Assembly: GCA_030638185.1 (NCBI GenBank)
Contig: DAOWFD010000253.1
Span: forward strand, 1-7,405
Direction: 5' to 3'
Source of the DNA: Candidatus Aegiribacteria sp.
GTDB taxonomy: Bacteria > Fermentibacterota > Fermentibacteria > Fermentibacterales > JCC-6
DNA: 7,405 bases
Each line of letters starts with the position of its first letter. The stretch's first letter is position 1. The notes beneath the pieces were generated by a model that did not search any database, was not told the origin of the DNA, and saw only the letters and a list, made by a program, of their open reading frames with translations. The translations under genes were made by a program, and so were the position numbers. Positions 6,109-7,405 of this stretch are shown here, piece after piece.

Positions 6109-7405
6109 CACAGACCACCTTCTTCATGTAAACGCAAAGAATAAATGGTGGGGATCGTGGTCTCCCCTCCACCTCTTGCGCTGTAATCAACTATAACATC
6201 CTGAATTACAATAACTTCATTACTGATAATCTCGGCAACGTGGGAATTATTGGCAAGAACAGTTCCTTCGTAGAGGATGTATGGCACACCAATTCCATCT
6301 TCAACCATGGCCTGATCACCACCTACAGGATCAAGTGTTATTCCAACCAACCTGAATTCCTCGACCGATATGGTCTCGAGATTCCTCCTCGCGTCCCTTC
6401 CCTCGGTTGAGAATTCTGTAAACGGATCGGGTCTGATGGAAACGGATTCATATATCCTGAAGGTTCCGCCGCCTGCCGCTATTATGTCGTTTACAGATTC
6501 TGCTGAGCCCTGCATATCACGCGGACTCTGCCCGGCCATGGAACAGGAAACACGCTGTGTATCGTAATAGGGGAGACCGGTTTCAACTGAGCCCAGGTCG
6601 GTGTAGACCGTTATTCCAAGGTCGTCAATTGCCCATATAGGCTCCCGGAATCTTTCCATGGCAAACAATCTTGTCGGCTCGAACGAAGGAGCTTCAGCGA
6701 TAATATCCCCGGGAGACATGACTGTTGAGATACCGTTTTCTGCCAGCACAAGACCTCCATCATACAGACGGCCATCTGAATGATAATTCCATTCTCCCTG
6801 CGAGGTTCTTACATAAATGCTGTCGTTGAATCCGATGAACAGAATATTGTCGGACGAAGCCAGTATATCTCCATCGGGGGAATCCTCGAACTGCCACAGG
6901 GCAACCGAGGGATCGAAGAGCGCGAGACCGCCCCCCTCAAGCCTGAATATCCAATCCGGTCCTATCCGCTGAAGGTCACCCCGGGGATTCAGTTCTTCAG
7001 AAGCGGAATATACTGTGAAACCATCTTCCTCCCTGATCGCCAGATCTCCATCCATGCCCAGAACTGCTATATCGTCATTACTTATCTCAAGCTCCATTGG
7101 GGAGAAAGCATCCGGGAGTGATTCTGAAATGGCTTCGCAGCTGTTATCGTTGAATACAAGGTATTCACTCTCTGTAACGAATGCGGGAGTTTCACCTTTC
7201 AGGTCGAAATCAAGAACATTGCTGACATCCTCCAGGCAGTAGGCCTTCCATTTTCCATCCATTCTGCTGAACCGCAGGAGGGTGCCCCCTTCAAAAAGCA
7301 GCCAAGCATTATCTTCCCCTGCTTCGGCCATTATGGGAGGAGCCTGCGAAAGGGTCATTTCTATCCAGCCGTAAACATCGGAGCTGGATACCACAGTTAT
7401 GGATA
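6108..7405 (-). CDS. Large periplasmic pilus protein: propeller-like repeats with a C-terminal PilP-like domain (5' truncated)
   Basis: The frame runs off the right edge. A GTG at 7394 is the first possible start inside the window, but no signal peptide follows it, so the true N-terminus is probably outside. Numbering from that GTG, residues about 337-428 resemble PilP: LETISVEEFRLVGI (339-352), AMVEDG (362-367), a YILYEGTVLANN segment (372-383), VAEIISNEVIVIQDVIVD (386-403), then a final strand pair. PilP is the inner-membrane-anchored periplasmic protein that links PilN/PilO to the secretin N0 domain. The preceding ~320 residues hold about seven or eight units 30-50 residues apart of the form hydrophobic strand, Gly/Asp/Asn turn, hydrophobic strand (for example DIAVLGMDGDLAI at 108-120, DWIFRLEGGGLALFD at 147-161, DNILFIGFNDSIYV at 182-195). 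This suggests a beta-propeller. The gene directly precedes pilQ with a one-base overlap. The PilP call is fairly firm from pattern and position; the propeller is inference. Confidence 0.75.
   Translation of the reverse strand, partial: SITVVSSSDVYGWIEMTLSQAPPIMAEAGEDNAWLLFEGGTLLRFSRMDGKWKAYCLEDVSNVLDFDLKGETPAFVTESEYLVFNDNSCEAISESLPDAFSPMELEISNDDIAVLGMDGDLAIREEDGFTVYSASEELNPRGDLQRIGPDWIFRLEGGGLALFDPSVALWQFEDSPDGDILASSDNILFIGFNDSIYVRTSQGEWNYHSDGRLYDGGLVLAENGISTVMSPGDIIAEAPSFEPTRLFAMERFREPIWAIDDLGITVYTDLGSVETGLPYYDTQRVSCSMAGQSPRDMQGSAESVNDIIAAGGGTFRIYESVSIRPDPFTEFSTEGRDARRNLETISVEEFRLVGITLDPVGGDQAMVEDGIGVPYILYEGTVLANNSHVAEIISNEVIVIQDVIVDYSARGGGETTIPTIYSLRLHEEGGL
6115..6121 (-). promoter_or_regulatory. 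pilQ: Ribosome binding site of pilQ
   Basis: On the minus strand AAGGTGG lies within the last codons of the upstream gene, 6 bases from the ATG at 6108 but only 3 from the GTG at 6111, so it favours the ATG. Confidence 0.6.

Noticed and set aside
6109..6111. GTG as the pilQ start, giving a 4-base overlap and one extra residue.
   Set aside because: It is only 3 bases from the AAGGTGG, while the next codon is an ATG at proper spacing followed directly by the signal peptide.
7392..7394. GTG as the true start of the PilP-like gene.
   Set aside because: The frame stays open to the window edge, and no signal peptide or lipobox follows the GTG, as a periplasmic PilP-type protein would need.

Overview
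The window is almost entirely coding. By my count about 26 bases lie between genes, and there are no RNA genes, insertion sequences, CRISPR arrays or obvious promoters. Two gene trains converge near position 1740. The secretin (an outer-membrane pore) and the sugar-nucleotide genes point to a two-membraned (Gram-negative-type) bacterium with type IV pili or a related secretin machine. GC content looks moderate. The secretin-partner gene does not have the usual proteobacterial PilP layout, so a less-studied phylum is plausible, but I cannot name the lineage from the sequence.

Left part, plus strand (1-1749): the tail of an unidentified protein, then a sugar-1-phosphate nucleotidyltransferase with a C-terminal hexapeptide-like region, then a GmhA-like SIS-domain phosphosugar isomerase. 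The last two resemble the isomerase and nucleotidyltransferase steps of nucleotide-activated heptose synthesis, or a similar activated sugar for surface glycans. The first two genes overlap by ATGA. The third follows after 11 bases with a clear ribosome binding site.

Right part, minus strand (7405 down to 1740), in transcription order: a long, 5'-truncated protein with propeller-like repeats and a C-terminal PilP-like domain; the secretin PilQ; the 16S rRNA methyltransferase RsmD; the coenzyme A enzyme CoaD; a class I aminotransferase of the aspartate family; and a small zinc-ribbon protein. Every junction is an overlap of 1-4 bases or a gap of 3-12 bases, so this reads as one operon starting outside the window. 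It joins envelope machinery to housekeeping genes; rsmD-coaD is a widespread pair.

The most interesting item is the first gene of that train. Its last ~90 residues look like PilP, the periplasmic partner of PilQ, but they sit behind several hundred residues of repeated beta-strand units. This suggests a propeller-PilP fusion made next to its secretin. A smaller point is a short hairpin at the pilQ/rsmD junction that holds the pilQ stop codon in its loop and covers the rsmD ribosome binding site.
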